Assembly (NCBI GenBank): GCA_024223125.1
Contig: JAAEOP010000418.1
Location: 1-28,410 of the forward strand
Source of the DNA: Chloroflexota bacterium
GTDB lineage: Bacteria; Chloroflexota; Anaerolineae; Promineifilales; Promineifilaceae
Direction: 5' to 3'
DNA length: 28,410 nucleotides
Shown here piece by piece: positions 18,201 to 24,267 of the stretch. The first letter of the stretch is position 1, and each line of letters starts with the position of its first letter. A program made the translations under genes and the position numbers. The notes below the pieces were generated by a model, which saw only the letters and a program-made list of their open reading frames with translations, did not search any database and was not told where the DNA came from.

Positions 18201-20865
18201 CGTCCCAACGGGCGATGTTATTGGTGGTCAGGCTGCCGGCCTGAGTAAACTGGCCGCCAACGTACAGATCGCTGCCGCCGGTGGCCAGGGCGTAAACCGT
18301 ACCGTTTGGCACCCCACCGCCAACCGCGCTCCATGAAGAGCCGTTCCAGCGGGCCAGGCGCGGGCCGATATTGGTAAAGCTGCCGCCGGCGTACAGGCCG
18401 CCGCTGCCATCGGGGATGAGGGTGTAGACCGTGCCGGACGGCCCACCGATTGAACTCCAGGCTGAGCCGGTCCAGCGCTTAACGCCAAAGACGCCGGCAG
18501 CGTACAGGACGCCGGATTGGTAAACCAGGTCATGCACCTCTCCGCCCGGCCCGGAGGCGCCGATGTTTGTGACCCAGTGGGTGAGCGTGCTTGAATTGGA
18601 CGACGCGGTGTTGTTAGATTCATCCGGGTCCTGAGCGCCGGGATCGGTTATGCTGACTGTGGCCTCGCCCGCCATCGTTGCCCCTTCGGCAAAGGTCGAG
18701 GGCACGTTAACCAGGTAATCAACCGTGACGCTGCCGCCGTTGGCAATCAAGCCCAGATCGCAAGTGGTGTTGCTGGAACAACTGCCCTGGCTGGGTGAGG
18801 GTGAACCTGGCGACGTGCCGGAGGGCGGGGTAAAGACCACCCGCGATGCCTGGCTGTCATCCGGGCCGTTGTTGGTGACCGCGGCCTGCACCACATAGGT
18901 GGTGCTGCTGCGGCTTTTTTGCACCGCCGCCGGCGCGCTCAGGCTTACGCTCAAGTCGGCTTCGTTGCGCGTGGTGATGTCAAAGTCTTGAGAGTTTTCG
19001 TCACCTTCTACTTTTTCCCACTTTCCTCGAGCCCTGAACTGGAGTGTACGAGTGCCGGGGGAGAGAGCGGTGGTTGTGGTAAAGGTGAGTGTACCCTCGA
19101 CAAAATCATCGTTTGCAAGAGGGGCATTCAAATGGCAGCTTAAATAGTGGTTATCTGGATCACCGACTCGAGAACACCATTTCAGGGTAGATGTTGGTGT
19201 AGTTGTCGGTGTAATCACGTCCATCCCCAATGGCATACCGGTTACACTCACATATGCCTCGGGTTCATTACCGCCTACAGTGGTTGTTGTAGGGCTTGTG
19301 TTCTCGATTCTATAACCGACCGTGAACTCGTTGCCGGGGGAAATGGGGCCGGGCGGCGGGTAGACAAACACGCTGAGGTCGGTTGCCTGCCCGATTTTGT
19401 GGGACCAGAACCCAGAGACCGGACCAGAGCCAAAGTTGAGCGCTGTATCAAAGGGAGGGGGTACTTGCTTATAGTGGGTAAAGCGACCGTCGTTGAAAAC
19501 CCATTCAACGCCACTATACCAACCACTTTCGTATGCGAGCACGCCAACGTTTCTGCCAACTTTGAGGGATTCGAACACGACGTAGCCCTGTGGTGAGGCT
19601 TCAGCAAAAGGAACAAAAGCGCAGGGCGGGCTCCATTCTACGCTGGGATCCGGATAGCCTAAACCAAAATCGGGCGTAGTATATCGTGTTATGACATCAT
19701 CGGGGGTTGGGGTGTAGCAGTTATCTTGGTAAATTCGCATTGATTCAATGTTATCTATAAACGGCGAAACGGCCCCTGTTTTCTCAATCCGAGAATCGGT
19801 AGCGATATCATTTACCGTAGCCGGCCCGCATATATGGGCGCTCAGTTCGCCCTGAGGGAAGGGGGCAGATATATCGGATGATTGGAAGTTTTGGTCCGTG
19901 AAAAACTCAACGCAGTATCCCTGCGCAATATCAAAGGAGGCCAGGGTGTTAAGCCCCACCGTTCCATTTCCAACAGTCGATATATCGGGAAACTTGTATC
20001 CCAGATAGAGAGGGTTAAGAGGGATATCCCAAGCCGGGTCGACCTCTCCATCCTCCAGTTCTTCACAGTTTCCTCCAAGATCCACATCGTCGCAAAATAT
20101 AAGAACGTTACTAAGCTGAGACAAGGGAGCGGCGGGCGGCACACTTGGGGGAACGGCGGGCGGTGCGCTTGGGGGTACATAATTCTCCGGTGGTGGGGCT
20201 GAGTCCAAGGGCAGTTCGGTTTGGGATGCGGTAGGGAGGTCGCTTGGGTCATCGGCTCCAGCGGCGGTTTGGGGCGCGGCGGGGAGGGCGTCTTCTCCAT
20301 CGATACCATCGATGTCTAACATACGGCTAAAATTGCGGTCAAAGGCCTCGGGGTCATCTCCAGGATCGCCGGTTATCACCCAAGAAGCGAGCCGCCCGTC
20401 CTCCATCTCTTTGTTGGCAGACAGCATATACACTTCATTCGGGTCATTCGGGCCGGCCTCGGCGGCGGAAGATTGGGTCAGGCTGGGGCCGGCTGAGGGG
20501 GCGGCGGTCTGGTCGGGTTGGCTTGGCTCATCTTCTTTGGCCGGGGCAGGGACACCGGCGGGGGTAGCTGCTTGCTGGGTTAGCGCTTGCTCGTAAATCT
20601 CGGCGGCTATTTCCAGGTTTTTATTGGCCAGTTCAATCATTTCAGGAGAAGCGTCGAGAGGCAAGTTCAGCAGTACGTTGAGCGTATACATCAAATTACC
20701 TTCAGCCTGAGCCGGGGTAATGCTCCATTTGGGGGCCTCTACCGGAGGGGGCGTGGGGTTACGTAGTTCCTCGGCCCACACTTGCAGGGGAAAAACAAGG
20801 GATTGAAAAAGCATCAGGGTGATAATAAGCGTATTTAGACAGAGTTGCAGTTTTGAACGGTTCAT
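9271..20865 (-). CDS. Giant secreted modular surface protein, 3864 aa (11 DUF11 repeats, propeller, 125-aa repeats)
   Basis: AGGAG precedes the ATG. The signal peptide (about 1-31, ending QVWA) is followed by a proline-rich linker to ~250. Around 252-390 there is a cysteine-containing domain with weak beta-gamma-crystallin-like motifs (DNIESMRIY). DUF11 domains lie at about 490-620 and 635-758. A predicted beta-propeller of WDG..W..LG repeats spans 765-1092 (YVGGQFTQAG, WNGSSWSAVGGG). Five more DUF11 domains cover 1095-1720. About 1917-2400 contains four repeats of ~125 aa, each starting like EIxIxxxGLxxGGGxV. FN3-like and Ig-like domains follow (~2890-3300), then four DUF11 domains (3320-3812). 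The end has two motifs, IYLPIIFRG (3821-3829) and IYLPIILNQSK (3854-3864). Most DUF11 repeats contain a C..CxLG pair, suggesting disulfides. It is probably an adhesin or cell-surface stalk; the exact role is unknown. Confidence 0.93.
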   Translation of the reverse strand: MNRSKLQLCLNTLIITLMLFQSLVFPLQVWAEELRNPTPPPVEAPKWSITPAQAEGNLMYTLNVLLNLPLDASPEMIELANKNLEIAAEIYEQALTQQAATPAGVPAPAKEDEPSQPDQTAAPSAGPSLTQSSAAEAGPNDPNEVYMLSANKEMEDGRLASWVITGDPGDDPEAFDRNFSRMLDIDGIDGEDALPAAPQTAAGADDPSDLPTASQTELPLDSAPPPENYVPPSAPPAVPPSVPPAAPLSQLSNVLIFCDDVDLGGNCEELEDGEVDPAWDIPLNPLYLGYKFPDISTVGNGTVGLNTLASFDIAQGYCVEFFTDQNFQSSDISAPFPQGELSAHICGPATVNDIATDSRIEKTGAVSPFIDNIESMRIYQDNCYTPTPDDVITRYTTPDFGLGYPDPSVEWSPPCAFVPFAEASPQGYVVFESLKVGRNVGVLAYESGWYSGVEWVFNDGRFTHYKQVPPPFDTALNFGSGPVSGFWSHKIGQATDLSVFVYPPPGPISPGNEFTVGYRIENTSPTTTTVGGNEPEAYVSVTGMPLGMDVITPTTTPTSTLKWCSRVGDPDNHYLSCHLNAPLANDDFVEGTLTFTTTTALSPGTRTLQFRARGKWEKVEGDENSQDFDITTRNEADLSVSLSAPAAVQKSRSSTTYVVQAAVTNNGPDDSQASRVVFTPPSGTSPGSPSPSQGSCSSNTTCDLGLIANGGSVTVDYLVNVPSTFAEGATMAGEATVSITDPGAQDPDESNNTASSNSSTLTHWVTNIGASGPGGEVHDLVYQSGVLYAAGVFGVKRWTGSAWSSIGGPSGTVYTLIPDGSGGLYAGGSFTNIGPRLARWNGSSWSAVGGGVPNGTVYALATGGSDLYVGGQFTQAGSLTTNNIARWDGATWHPLGVAGVTQGLGGSNPPHVRAIAVNGNDVYVGGLFMVPAIHIAKWNKTDDAWTSLGTGMGYMGGSTVVHAMAMLNNRLYVGGRFANAGNVSSGVNNIAGWDLARQTWTTLGGGLGGGLDSVNDLSVMNGQLLAAGKFSTAGGVSVKHAALWNGATWFGMGQGIASESKAVVSDNSDDTFVGGAFSSVDNTLVTANNVGQYRHFDLRDISISQSITPDPPTAGQSLSINLNVTNNSGSTAPDVMARYELPAGISFVSASGCTHADGIVTCNLGNMSGGSSQNKTIQTSVSTLAEGTMTSQAWAGARRLDSNGSNNFAGLTRAIVSEADLEVTLSGPGTATAGENITYNLGVTNNGPAVATAAVVTLTLPTGGANLASASGLSCVAVSDYDDFVEVRCNLGDMAPSASDSGTLTFNIRPETLGTMGASANATSLLSDPTPVNNTPSVNTTIQDAADLSGSISAPALVFQPISGLSEFSYNLGVANAGPSLARNATIDLTLPADVTFDAASAGCTLQGDTVTCAAGNLATGESAGFVVDVFVNYGTPHATSLDAYVLAASASNDLQPFNNTDSTSTVVSTDTNDQQADLQLSQATDVPVNAGETLVYWMNVYNAGAVEAGFTLTDTLPAGVTFDRSLSDPTCDEPVASPGVVVCQLPALGSGMQRQVDIAVTVPADTPAGTTLNNAAEVSSNITDSNPADNQAGLDRTVSTLADLRLTMDSSHTTVAAGETVSYLLTVKNLGPSLAQGVIVSDPPPAGLVLQSATPSQGSCDTAGGIAACNLGNLAVQTEATVQIIMTAGSGTVTNQATAGATTPDSNVTNNTASATLEIAGASRTTRTFGAVNITADTFVDLPGGATQAFGNVWLGDYLRLAGETDSMVIDGQSVTGEGTIEYLQEQIQLFTGDFSGSFAAASATLAPAANVLYQLDEMAGFPLNNRTITQIDLLAGRSDVQTTAFWIKAPGFDKTLAASIFVDPGPVYGGTVGDFSFVVSDITFDVQNAELLTEGVSANNVTITLPGKWGGVSGSVSELVITEYGVSIGGASMTVPLPDMNLAGEKVKLINNEITIIYNGQDLMLIGDGTLAINLPDNEQESAISFMIDSNGDFMASIDQITLYMATLSLELTDVMVNNDGLYVDTGVLTLPPSLNESTVTVREVSVTADGLEVGGGAVTVNLPDIVMGSQVRFSGVSVTMEITNGNEYSFSVDAVLQLRLPQNDQDITINAAIDNDGNFAGTLDLITLKLGPATLTLTNIAFDKTGLQVDDGTLLFPQNLGGVSATLTEIIIDENGLSFGGGAVQVPIPDVQVGGFSISEASLTIEFAIDRTYKFIIAGTMNIKVAEFDAMAMGNVTIDQHGNTKGEVTGFSVGVAGMELIIEDCKIRDGVITASVAGLKVPNAWGGAEVTVYNIRISKDEIKIGGGKFVLPEIKAGGVSLGSLWGELREEGDGYIIVAGGKFNAGVGGPNCMLNVEVTLYYGPDGSPAVEFKSVNPPPPASEQPETGLPLAPVSTQPQQLAQAGDISAQADSLRLREVSVGLDGCRIPISSTGFYLVAVQGTITFEAPGEMPKLQIDVTVEDTGKMVTIDAGMGMEFDPWKMDFWGTVTLFSLFEAAKADGTVRSGFFTLHVEDKFGRSGDITAWSDDGFHMIGRLQWKVNIPKGSVFEGCINLGVDEICISVPPSNLSFNIGAEFGEFKNGAGTVWGIKGWVTVMGYTAGFYIDTTGKLAIGNVDKYQLITPPSVMQAKVLHEAMRAEEEGLSTLSAANRQLLDIIVFAAEDVIINQLVDVSTDVGFVMSRKGSAPTMTLIDPDGRAIAPGNLPGNVFFDESTLDDGSIQTLYMVNGAQAGQWQVVLHNVPADEATYVFQAFGANPPPALADVSVMSTGSDTAQVNWQLTSAEITTTLDLHITEGPIVVTQTYTDSNGQPQTTEETLFTGQTIIEDVVTTLDGSPSQVDLDLSDVASGEYWLWFNAEDGRNPPTRVYAPNPIYVSHSWSNTWTSNIMATPGFRNLDVAWSKHPNPDVDIYKIEVGRLPGLVDEVAYVGPGQEWPLDNLTADQVYYLTVIGVDEETGRISRGETITAIPDGGTFDLTVDTGSNLLGAMFVPENSIGIMSGTADLTVTAGQTVTLNLKLSSTVDPYPAAVGLYSGDIVDGIYVNFLTAEMMVVPTVAGTLIPVEISVSPTMVGGVYDVPIQAFGEGLQDEVTVHLTVNEPRVEVSALPDQVSLTTNGGATSATLNAVSLFGGTRPVELDLDNAPTGLEYSISPNTLSAGSSATLSLTDTSRLSNGVYPLSLRSEAGLQQQLVPITLTVQKPDFTLSPNLTFMSMLVGEKAVFAIPTAGENLTGPVAFSLEATSSQVPDGQAGFAASPTKTPQATFALTPPGTAYLIMETADTTPVGRYHLKVQAQIDGKTVTKSFYVTVLAEATTADVGVTQTSAANTVAVGGVMTYTIQVVNYGPLKATNIVLTDTLPAQTSLVSATPGRGSCQDNGLTVTCDLYDLRRGDSVDVTIVGRVSSAVERQTELVNQVAVAADQPDNVPVNNSNLVSVIATTQSDLTLSISGSPDPVIAGAGEMTYVIMARNNGPSDAPEVEMNLTLPEDVTLLTMPDECGASVDQTKVLCNLGKLTANAPNNQAIVYVTVQVDSGATGLLTAEAVVDSADSNLVDPIVSNNNISVETQVETDVNLMVTHQMVAPEEAIAGAELAYQLVISNTGQSDARNVQVYDTLPDEYSTVTSAVPTQGSCTVVGKQVTCQLGTVKPQTGASITLRGVVNAGSRTPLYNSSTVQSASAETVTNDNHSYALTSLTARTDLEITANSARPSSYQFLVDNKGPSEARGVVLKGTLSEGLGIEQFIPSQGTCLASGQEFTCQLGTISPLDRVVVNVITSLADGYVRGIASGEISGSETDMLLTNNNSKVTSWLEGAGESGIYLPIIFRGGTMAPSGSSSSIKSTPGVLTGGPAIYLPIILNQSK

Positions 20866-20970
20866 CAGCGGTCTCCTGAGGTGATGAGATGATGAAATGA
20901 ATTGTGAATGGTAAGTTGCGATTTTAAGGTTGACGCTTGATGGCTATCGTATTACATACAGATTGATAAT

Positions 20971-21360
20971 TTAGGAAAGATCAAAATTTGACTTGGGGGG
21001 GGTAGACAACCATCCTAAATGCTGAAAAACCTGCAAAAGTTGGCCTGGAGGATCGTTTTTGCTGATAACGGCATCAGTTTTGCGTGTCAGGCCATGCTTG
21101 CAAAAATTCAGATCGTTACTGATCAACACAACTTTAACTGAAGGAAGCGCAGCGTATAAGCTTACAATAAAGTCAGACACTTCTTGGCCGGGCAGTTGTT
21201 CATCGAGTAGAATCAGATGGGGGCGGGTGGCTTTAGTCAAGGCCAGCAAGCCCTGCGCATCGCTGGCGATGCCGGTAACCCAAATTCCCGGTTGGGTGTT
21301 AAACCAGAAATTTAAGGCCAAATTCAGTTGGTTGTCTTTAGAAGCAACGATGAGATTCAT
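20971..21360 (-). CDS. Stand-alone receiver-like domain protein with degenerate metal site, 129 aa
   Basis: The product aligns with a single response-regulator receiver. D53 in LILLDEQLPG is in the phosphoacceptor position, S81 can fill the Ser/Thr position and K101 the conserved lysine. However, the acidic pair that normally binds Mg2+ (D-D near position 8) is replaced by S7-K8, with D9 following. No output domain follows; after residue 120 there is only a short tail (STPPKSNFDLS). It might therefore be a pseudo-receiver or an adaptor that works without phosphorylation. AGGGAGGG just upstream gives a strong start. It lies 105 bases upstream of the giant DUF11 gene, in the same direction, downstream of an array of TGTAYAG motifs. 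It is probably linked to control of that gene, but this is inference. Confidence 0.8.
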   Translation of the reverse strand: MNLIVASKDNQLNLALNFWFNTQPGIWVTGIASDAQGLLALTKATRPHLILLDEQLPGQEVSDFIVSLYAALPSVKVVLISNDLNFCKHGLTRKTDAVISKNDPPGQLLQVFQHLGWLSTPPKSNFDLS

Positions 21361-21434
21361 GGAATCCCTCCCTAAATTTAAAAATAAAACCGATTATAGT
21401 CTAACAGTTTTTGGACCAAAAAACATCGAATAAA

Positions 21435-21511
21435 TGTATAGTTTTTGGTGGGTTTTTTGTATAGGTAGGGGATTATACAGATGTATAGTGAGGTGCTGTA
21501 CAAATGTACAG
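21435..21511 (-). promoter_or_regulatory. Array of four TGTAYAG motifs with 23-24-bp spacing
   Basis: TGTATAG occurs at 21435, 21458 and 21482, and TGTACAG at 21505: steps of 23, 24 and 23 bp. The last two sit in near-palindromes, TATACA-GA-TGTATA (21474-21487) and CTGTACA-AA-TGTACAG (21496-21511). The array lies 75-151 bases upstream of the receiver gene start at 21360 and downstream of the LuxR-type regulator gene. It looks like a multi-site binding region for a dimeric regulator, possibly the NarL-type protein, which is inference. Confidence 0.65.
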
Positions 21512-21534
21512 TAAAGCAATTAATAATTGATGAT

Positions 21535-21554
21535 TAATTGCTAATTGCTAATTG
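21535..21554. repeat. Heptamer tandem repeat TAATTGC overlapping a stop codon
   Basis: TAATTGC repeats about 2.9 times (21535-21541, 21542-21548, 21549-21554). It covers the TAG stop of the regulator gene (21548-21550). It is of the short tandem repeat type frequent in this window. Confidence 0.55.
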
Positions 21555-22198
21555 TCTTCAACCAGACCGTGTTTTATGGCCAGGGCGACCGCTTCGGTGC
21601 GGTTGGCTGCACCCAGTTTGGAAAGAATGAGGCTAACATGATGGCGGGCGGTGGGTAGTGTAACCTCTAGCTGTTGGGCAATTTCCCGGTTGCTTAAGCC
21701 TTTTTCCAACAGGGCCAACACCTGGCGCTGGCGGGCGGTTAGATCGCTGCCCGGTTGGGTTTGGGGCTGCATGACGGTCTGGGCCAAGACCTGACCCACT
21801 TCCGGCGATATGCTGGGCTGTCCGGCCACTGCCCCGTGGATGGCTTCGGCCAGGTCGTCCATGGAGACGTTTTTTAGCAAATAGCCAATGGCCCCGGCCT
21901 GCATTACTTGCTCAATGAGGTCATGGTGATAATAGCTGGTTAAGGCAATAACCTGAATATGGGGGAACTGCTGCCGGATAAGGGCGGTGGCTTTAATGCC
22001 GTCGGTTTCTCCGGCCATTTTTATATCCATTAAAACTACATCGGGCTGAATGGCCGCGCACTGCTCCAGGGCAGATGTTACGCTGTCTGCTTCGCCGGCA
22101 GCTTCAATATCGGACAGGGTAGCCAGGACATACGTCAGCCCGGTACGAACTACGGTATGGTCATCTACTAATAAAACGCGGATGGGTTTGTTGGTCAT
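21548..22198 (-). CDS. NarL/LuxR-family response regulator, 216 aa
   Basis: The protein has an N-terminal receiver with the acidic pair D12-D13, phosphoacceptor D58 (VVLMDIKM), T87 and K109. A C-terminal LuxR-type helix-turn-helix spans about 153-213 (LTARQRQVLALLEKGLSNREIA). This is the standard architecture and length of a NarL-type transcription regulator. GGAG lies 8 bases before the ATG. It follows the two kinase genes in the same direction, separated from the second by 54 bases containing a stem-loop, so it is the natural cognate partner of the HisKA_3-type kinase upstream. The target promoter is not known; the TGTAYAG array just downstream is a candidate. Confidence 0.95.
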   Translation of the reverse strand: MTNKPIRVLLVDDHTVVRTGLTYVLATLSDIEAAGEADSVTSALEQCAAIQPDVVLMDIKMAGETDGIKATALIRQQFPHIQVIALTSYYHHDLIEQVMQAGAIGYLLKNVSMDDLAEAIHGAVAGQPSISPEVGQVLAQTVMQPQTQPGSDLTARQRQVLALLEKGLSNREIAQQLEVTLPTARHHVSLILSKLGAANRTEAVALAIKHGLVEDN

Positions 22199-22216
22199 TT
22201 GATACTCCGTTGGGCA

Positions 22217-22250
22217 GTTAGCAGTAATCAGTACACCGAATACTGCTAAC
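22217..22250. other. 10-bp stem-loop between kinase and regulator genes
   Basis: GTTAGCAGTA (22217-22226) pairs perfectly with TACTGCTAAC (22241-22250), 14-base loop. It lies within the 54-base gap of the presumed operon, without a T-run, so it more likely affects mRNA stability or coupling than termination. Confidence 0.5.
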
Positions 22251-22252
22251 TT

Positions 22253-24235
22253 TTATTCTTCATCCCCAGGCCACACCAACTCCACCGCTGTGCCTTGCTC
22301 TGGATGGCTGGTGATGGTCAGGGTTGCGCCAATTTTGGCGGCGCGTTCTTGCATGATTTTTAAGCCAAAATGGCCGGATAGGGGGATGTTTAAGTCAAAA
22401 CCCCGCCCGTTATCTTGAATCTGAAGCCTGGCCTGGCGTGGGTGGCAGTTTAAGTAAACCCGGGTTTGGGTGGCCTGAGCGTGTTTGACAATGTTATTGA
22501 GGCTTTCCTGGGCAATGCGATAAAAGGCAATTTGCTGATCCGGCGGCAAAATATTGTCATGGTCAATACTTAACTCAATAGGAATGCGGCTGCGGCCGGT
22601 AACGGTGCGGGTCAGGTGGCTTAAAAGCCGGCCCAGCGGCTTTTCAACAATATCTTGGGGCCTAAGTTCTAATAACAGCGTCCGCATTTCGGCCAGCGCC
22701 TCTTGCGTCAGGCGACGAACTTCTTCCAAGCCGCGCCGGCCTTGCTCAGGGTTTGTTTCCCAAGCTTTGGGTACAGCTTCGGCCATAATGCTGGCGGTAA
22801 ACAGGGTTTGATTTACGGCATCGTGCAGGTCTTGAGCCAGGCGGTTTCTTTCTTCAAGGGCGGCGGCGTGTTGGGCTTGTTTATACAGCTCGGTATTTTT
22901 AATAACAATAGCAGCCTGGTTGGCAAAAGCCAGGAAGATATTAATATCTTCCTGGGTAAAGGTATTTGGCTCAAAACGATCAAGGGTTAACACCCCAATG
23001 GTTTCCGGCCCAATTAAAAGCGGGGCCGCCATTGAACTACGAATCTGTTCTCCGGCGGGAAAAATCTGCCAGTGGGGGTGGGCGCGGACGTCGGAAATAA
23101 TTTCGGCTTGCCGGCGCTTGAAGATTTCTACGGTGGGGTTGTTTCCGTTAAGTGAAATGAGGGTGTCGATGACGTCCGGCTTTAGCCCAATGCCGCTGAC
23201 CAGGCGCAAGTTATCCTCTTCTTGCAAAAAAAGGCCAACGCTGTTGTAGGGAATAATTGTTTTTAAGCGGGCCAAAATTTCAGCCAGCACAGCGGTATGA
23301 TCCAAGCTCATGCTAAAGGCCAGCATAGCCTGGCGCAAGCTTTCAACAATTTTACGCTGGCGTTGTTCCTCTTTGAGCAAACGGATATTTTGGTTGGCAT
23401 AGTGTTCAAGTTCAATTGCAATCCGGTGGCGTTCGGTAATATCCTTGCCGGTAGAGACAAAGTGGGTAATGTTTCCATACTCATCAAGCAAGGGGGTGAT
23501 GGTTTTTTCCTCATAAAAAAAGGTGCCGTCTTGTTTTTTGTTTTTTACTATTTGCTGGTACACCTGACCCGCCAAAACCGTTTGCCACATATTTTTGTAA
23601 AATTCCGGCTCATGCTGATCTGATTTGAGAAGACGAGGGGTTTGCCCCAAAACTTCCGGGGCAGCGTAGCCGGTTAGCGCTTCAAAGGCTGGGTTAACAT
23701 ATTCAATAATACCCTGAGTGTTGGTAATCATAACTATATCTGCGGTTTGCTCAACCACTCTGGAGAGTTTTCTAATACTTTTTTCTGTTTGTTTACGTTC
23801 GGCAATTTCTTGTTCTAGTTGGCGGTTTTGGGTTTCAAGTTGAAGTTGTAACGTTTTAATGGTTAAATGTTTATCTACCCTGGCCACCACCTCTGCCGGA
23901 TCAAAAGGCTTGGTAATGTAATCTACCGCGCCTAGATCAAGCCCTTTGAGCTTGTCGACGGTATCGGTTAAGGCGCTGAGAAAGATGATGAGGGTATCGC
24001 TAATTTGTTGATTTTTTTTGAGCCGGCGGCACAGCTCAAAGCCGTCCATATCGGGCAGCATAATATCCAGCAGAATCAAATCCGGCCGGATGCGGTCAAC
24101 CTGACGCAGGGTGTCGGCAGCAGTTTTAGTGATAAAAACCTTGTAGCCGGTCTGTTGCAAACACTCATAGAGTACGCCCAGGTTGGCCGCTTCGTCATCA
24201 ACTATTAAAATGGTTGCTTTCTTATCTGGGTTCAT
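22253..24235 (-). CDS. Receiver-PAS-GAF sensor histidine kinase (HisKA_3 type), 660 aa
   Basis: There is no membrane segment. Residues 1-125 form a receiver (D13-D14, D57 in LLDIMLPDMDG, S87, K109). A coiled-coil linker (125-160) leads to a PAS/PAC pair (160-268, ending GKDITERH). A GAF domain covers about 300-450, followed by a HisKA_3 dimerisation segment with phospho-acceptor H471 (RLAQDLHDAV). The ATPase domain at about 555-657 has the N-box region (FYRIAQESLNNIVKHA) and DNGRGFD. HisKA_3 kinases pair with NarL-type regulators, and one lies immediately downstream. The start at 24235 overlaps the frame-restored end of the upstream hybrid kinase by 14 bases, a sign of translational coupling. 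The N-terminal receiver probably takes phosphate from that kinase; the ligand is unknown. Confidence 0.93.
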   Translation of the reverse strand: MNPDKKATILIVDDEAANLGVLYECLQQTGYKVFITKTAADTLRQVDRIRPDLILLDIMLPDMDGFELCRRLKKNQQISDTLIIFLSALTDTVDKLKGLDLGAVDYITKPFDPAEVVARVDKHLTIKTLQLQLETQNRQLEQEIAERKQTEKSIRKLSRVVEQTADIVMITNTQGIIEYVNPAFEALTGYAAPEVLGQTPRLLKSDQHEPEFYKNMWQTVLAGQVYQQIVKNKKQDGTFFYEEKTITPLLDEYGNITHFVSTGKDITERHRIAIELEHYANQNIRLLKEEQRQRKIVESLRQAMLAFSMSLDHTAVLAEILARLKTIIPYNSVGLFLQEEDNLRLVSGIGLKPDVIDTLISLNGNNPTVEIFKRRQAEIISDVRAHPHWQIFPAGEQIRSSMAAPLLIGPETIGVLTLDRFEPNTFTQEDINIFLAFANQAAIVIKNTELYKQAQHAAALEERNRLAQDLHDAVNQTLFTASIMAEAVPKAWETNPEQGRRGLEEVRRLTQEALAEMRTLLLELRPQDIVEKPLGRLLSHLTRTVTGRSRIPIELSIDHDNILPPDQQIAFYRIAQESLNNIVKHAQATQTRVYLNCHPRQARLQIQDNGRGFDLNIPLSGHFGLKIMQERAAKIGATLTITSHPEQGTAVELVWPGDEE

Positions 24236-24267
24236 CTAAATACCCCTCCAGCAGTTCACTCATTTCC

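Noticed and set aside
21435..21511. CRISPR or replication-iteron reading of the TGTAYAG array
   Set aside because: The units are only 7 bp with spacers of 16-17 bp and no long identical repeat or replication gene nearby.
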